In this document: positions 6,336 to 6,708 of the stretch, piece after piece | Layout: each line of letters starts with the position of its first letter | Position numbering within the stretch: the stretch's first letter is position 1 | From: Betaproteobacteria bacterium | GTDB lineage: Bacteria; Pseudomonadota; Gammaproteobacteria; Burkholderiales; Rhodocyclaceae | Length of the DNA stretch: 6,708 nucleotides | Direction: 5' to 3' | NCBI GenBank assembly: GCA_028868235.1 | Contig: JAGWUW010000149.1 | Span: 1 to 6,708, forward strand | Made by a program: the position numbers and the translations under genes | The notes under the pieces: model-generated | Databases searched by the model: none | What the model was told of the DNA's origin: nothing | What the model saw: the letters and a program-made list of their open reading frames with translations, nothing else

Positions 6336-6380
6336 CCTTTCGCTACCGAATACCCGCAAGTGTAAGGTTGGGAGAAATTT

Positions 6381-6708
6381 ATGTCGACGGGGTCGAATCC
6401 TGGACAGGCCGGCAATTGGATCATCGACGATCCGGTAGAAGGCGTGTTCAAGGTCAACAGGAGCGCATTTACCAGCCAAGAAGTCCTGGAGCTTGAGCGC
6501 GAGCGCATATTCGATCGCGCGTGGCTCTATCTTGGCCATGAGTCGGAATTGCCTAATCCAAACGACTTTCTGACGCGCAGCGTTGCCGGACGCGAACTGA
6601 TATTCAACCGCAACCGCAAGGGCGAGTTCCAGGCATTCGTCAACACCTGCCCTCACCGCGGCGCGCAGGTTGTGCGCGAGCCATCAGGAAATGCAATCAG
6701 CTTCAAGT
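6381..6708 (+). CDS. Rieske ring-hydroxylating oxygenase alpha subunit, N-terminal part (3' end outside window)
   Basis: The first 109 residues of the catalytic alpha subunit of a Rieske non-haem iron oxygenase, which uses electrons from a reductase/ferredoxin to hydroxylate (often cis-dihydroxylate) an aromatic ring. Residues 44-64 (from FDRAW through LGHESELPNPNDFL) are the characteristic lead-in. Cys90-Pro-His92-Arg-Gly is the first half of the Rieske [2Fe-2S] motif CxH...CxxH; the second Cys/His pair and the mononuclear iron site lie beyond the edge. The wording resembles large subunits of the p-cumate, salicylate and anthranilate oxygenase group, but the substrate cannot be fixed from the N-terminus. 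The ATG at 6381 has GGAGA (6371-6375) 5 bases upstream. It is divergent from the crotonase operon, so one regulator may control both. Confidence 0.93.
   Translation, partial: MSTGSNPGQAGNWIIDDPVEGVFKVNRSAFTSQEVLELERERIFDRAWLYLGHESELPNPNDFLTRSVAGRELIFNRNRKGEFQAFVNTCPHRGAQVVREPSGNAISFK

Larger units (their letters stand above)
5842..6380. promoter_or_regulatory. Divergent spacer between crotonase and Rieske oxygenase genes
   Basis: These 539 bases separate two divergently transcribed catabolic genes and should hold both promoters. The right third (about 6240-6340) has clear dyads, listed separately. Nearer the crotonase, CCGAACTG (5873-5880) and CAGTTCGG (5929-5936) form an 8-bp inverted repeat 48 bases apart. 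A small hairpin, CCGGC-TTCC-GCCGG, lies at 6212-6225. A minus-strand frame (6245-5856, TTG start; inner ATG at 6164) stays open and stops 14 bases before the crotonase ATG. It is cysteine-rich, resembles no family I know and lacks a clear ribosome-binding site, so it is not called. I see no regulator gene here, so any controller is encoded outside the window. Confidence 0.5.

Noticed and set aside
5861..6508. 215-residue minus-strand frame covering the divergent spacer and the start of the Rieske gene
   Set aside because: It overlaps the well-supported Rieske N-terminus and its product looks random.
1..6708. CRISPR array, insertion sequence, tRNA or rRNA gene
   Set aside because: No regularly spaced direct repeats, transposase motifs, terminal repeats or recognisable RNA gene were seen by eye on either strand.

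Overview
The window looks like part of a catabolic gene cluster from a GC-rich alphaproteobacterium, most likely a sphingomonad (Novosphingobium/Sphingobium type). That placement is inferred from the mix of gene families (Rieske ring-hydroxylating oxygenase, paired short-chain dehydrogenases, crotonase and MaoC proteins) and from protein wording familiar from that group. No 16S or other marker is present to confirm it.

Layout, left to right. Positions 1-103 carry the last 33 codons of an unrecognised plus-strand gene. Positions 104-538 hold no gene I can support. A plus-strand short-chain dehydrogenase/reductase (SDR) of the RhlG/FabG type follows at 539-1312. It converges on a minus-strand block of four genes. 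In transcription order these are a crotonase-family enoyl-CoA hydratase/isomerase (5841-5038), a MaoC-type hydratase (5011-4547), a second SDR (4462-3653) and a 730-residue molybdopterin oxidoreductase with an N-terminal [4Fe-4S] motif (3518-1326). Beyond a 539-base divergent spacer, a Rieske oxygenase alpha subunit starts at 6381 and runs off the right edge.

How the genes may work together (inference): the Rieske enzyme would hydroxylate an aromatic or polycyclic substrate. The crotonase, MaoC hydratase and SDRs supply the hydration/isomerisation and alcohol-oxidation chemistry of a beta-oxidation-like sequence on CoA thioesters. The role of the molybdenum enzyme is open. It has Asp where formate dehydrogenases have Cys/Sec, and no electron-transfer partner gene lies beside it in this window. 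The substrate cannot be read from the sequence.

The points most worth a second look are the molybdoenzyme with its unusual active-site position, the crotonase lacking the usual two catalytic glutamates, a perfect 10-bp stem-loop formed by the last codons of the first SDR at the convergent junction, and two inverted repeats just upstream of the Rieske gene that look like regulator sites.
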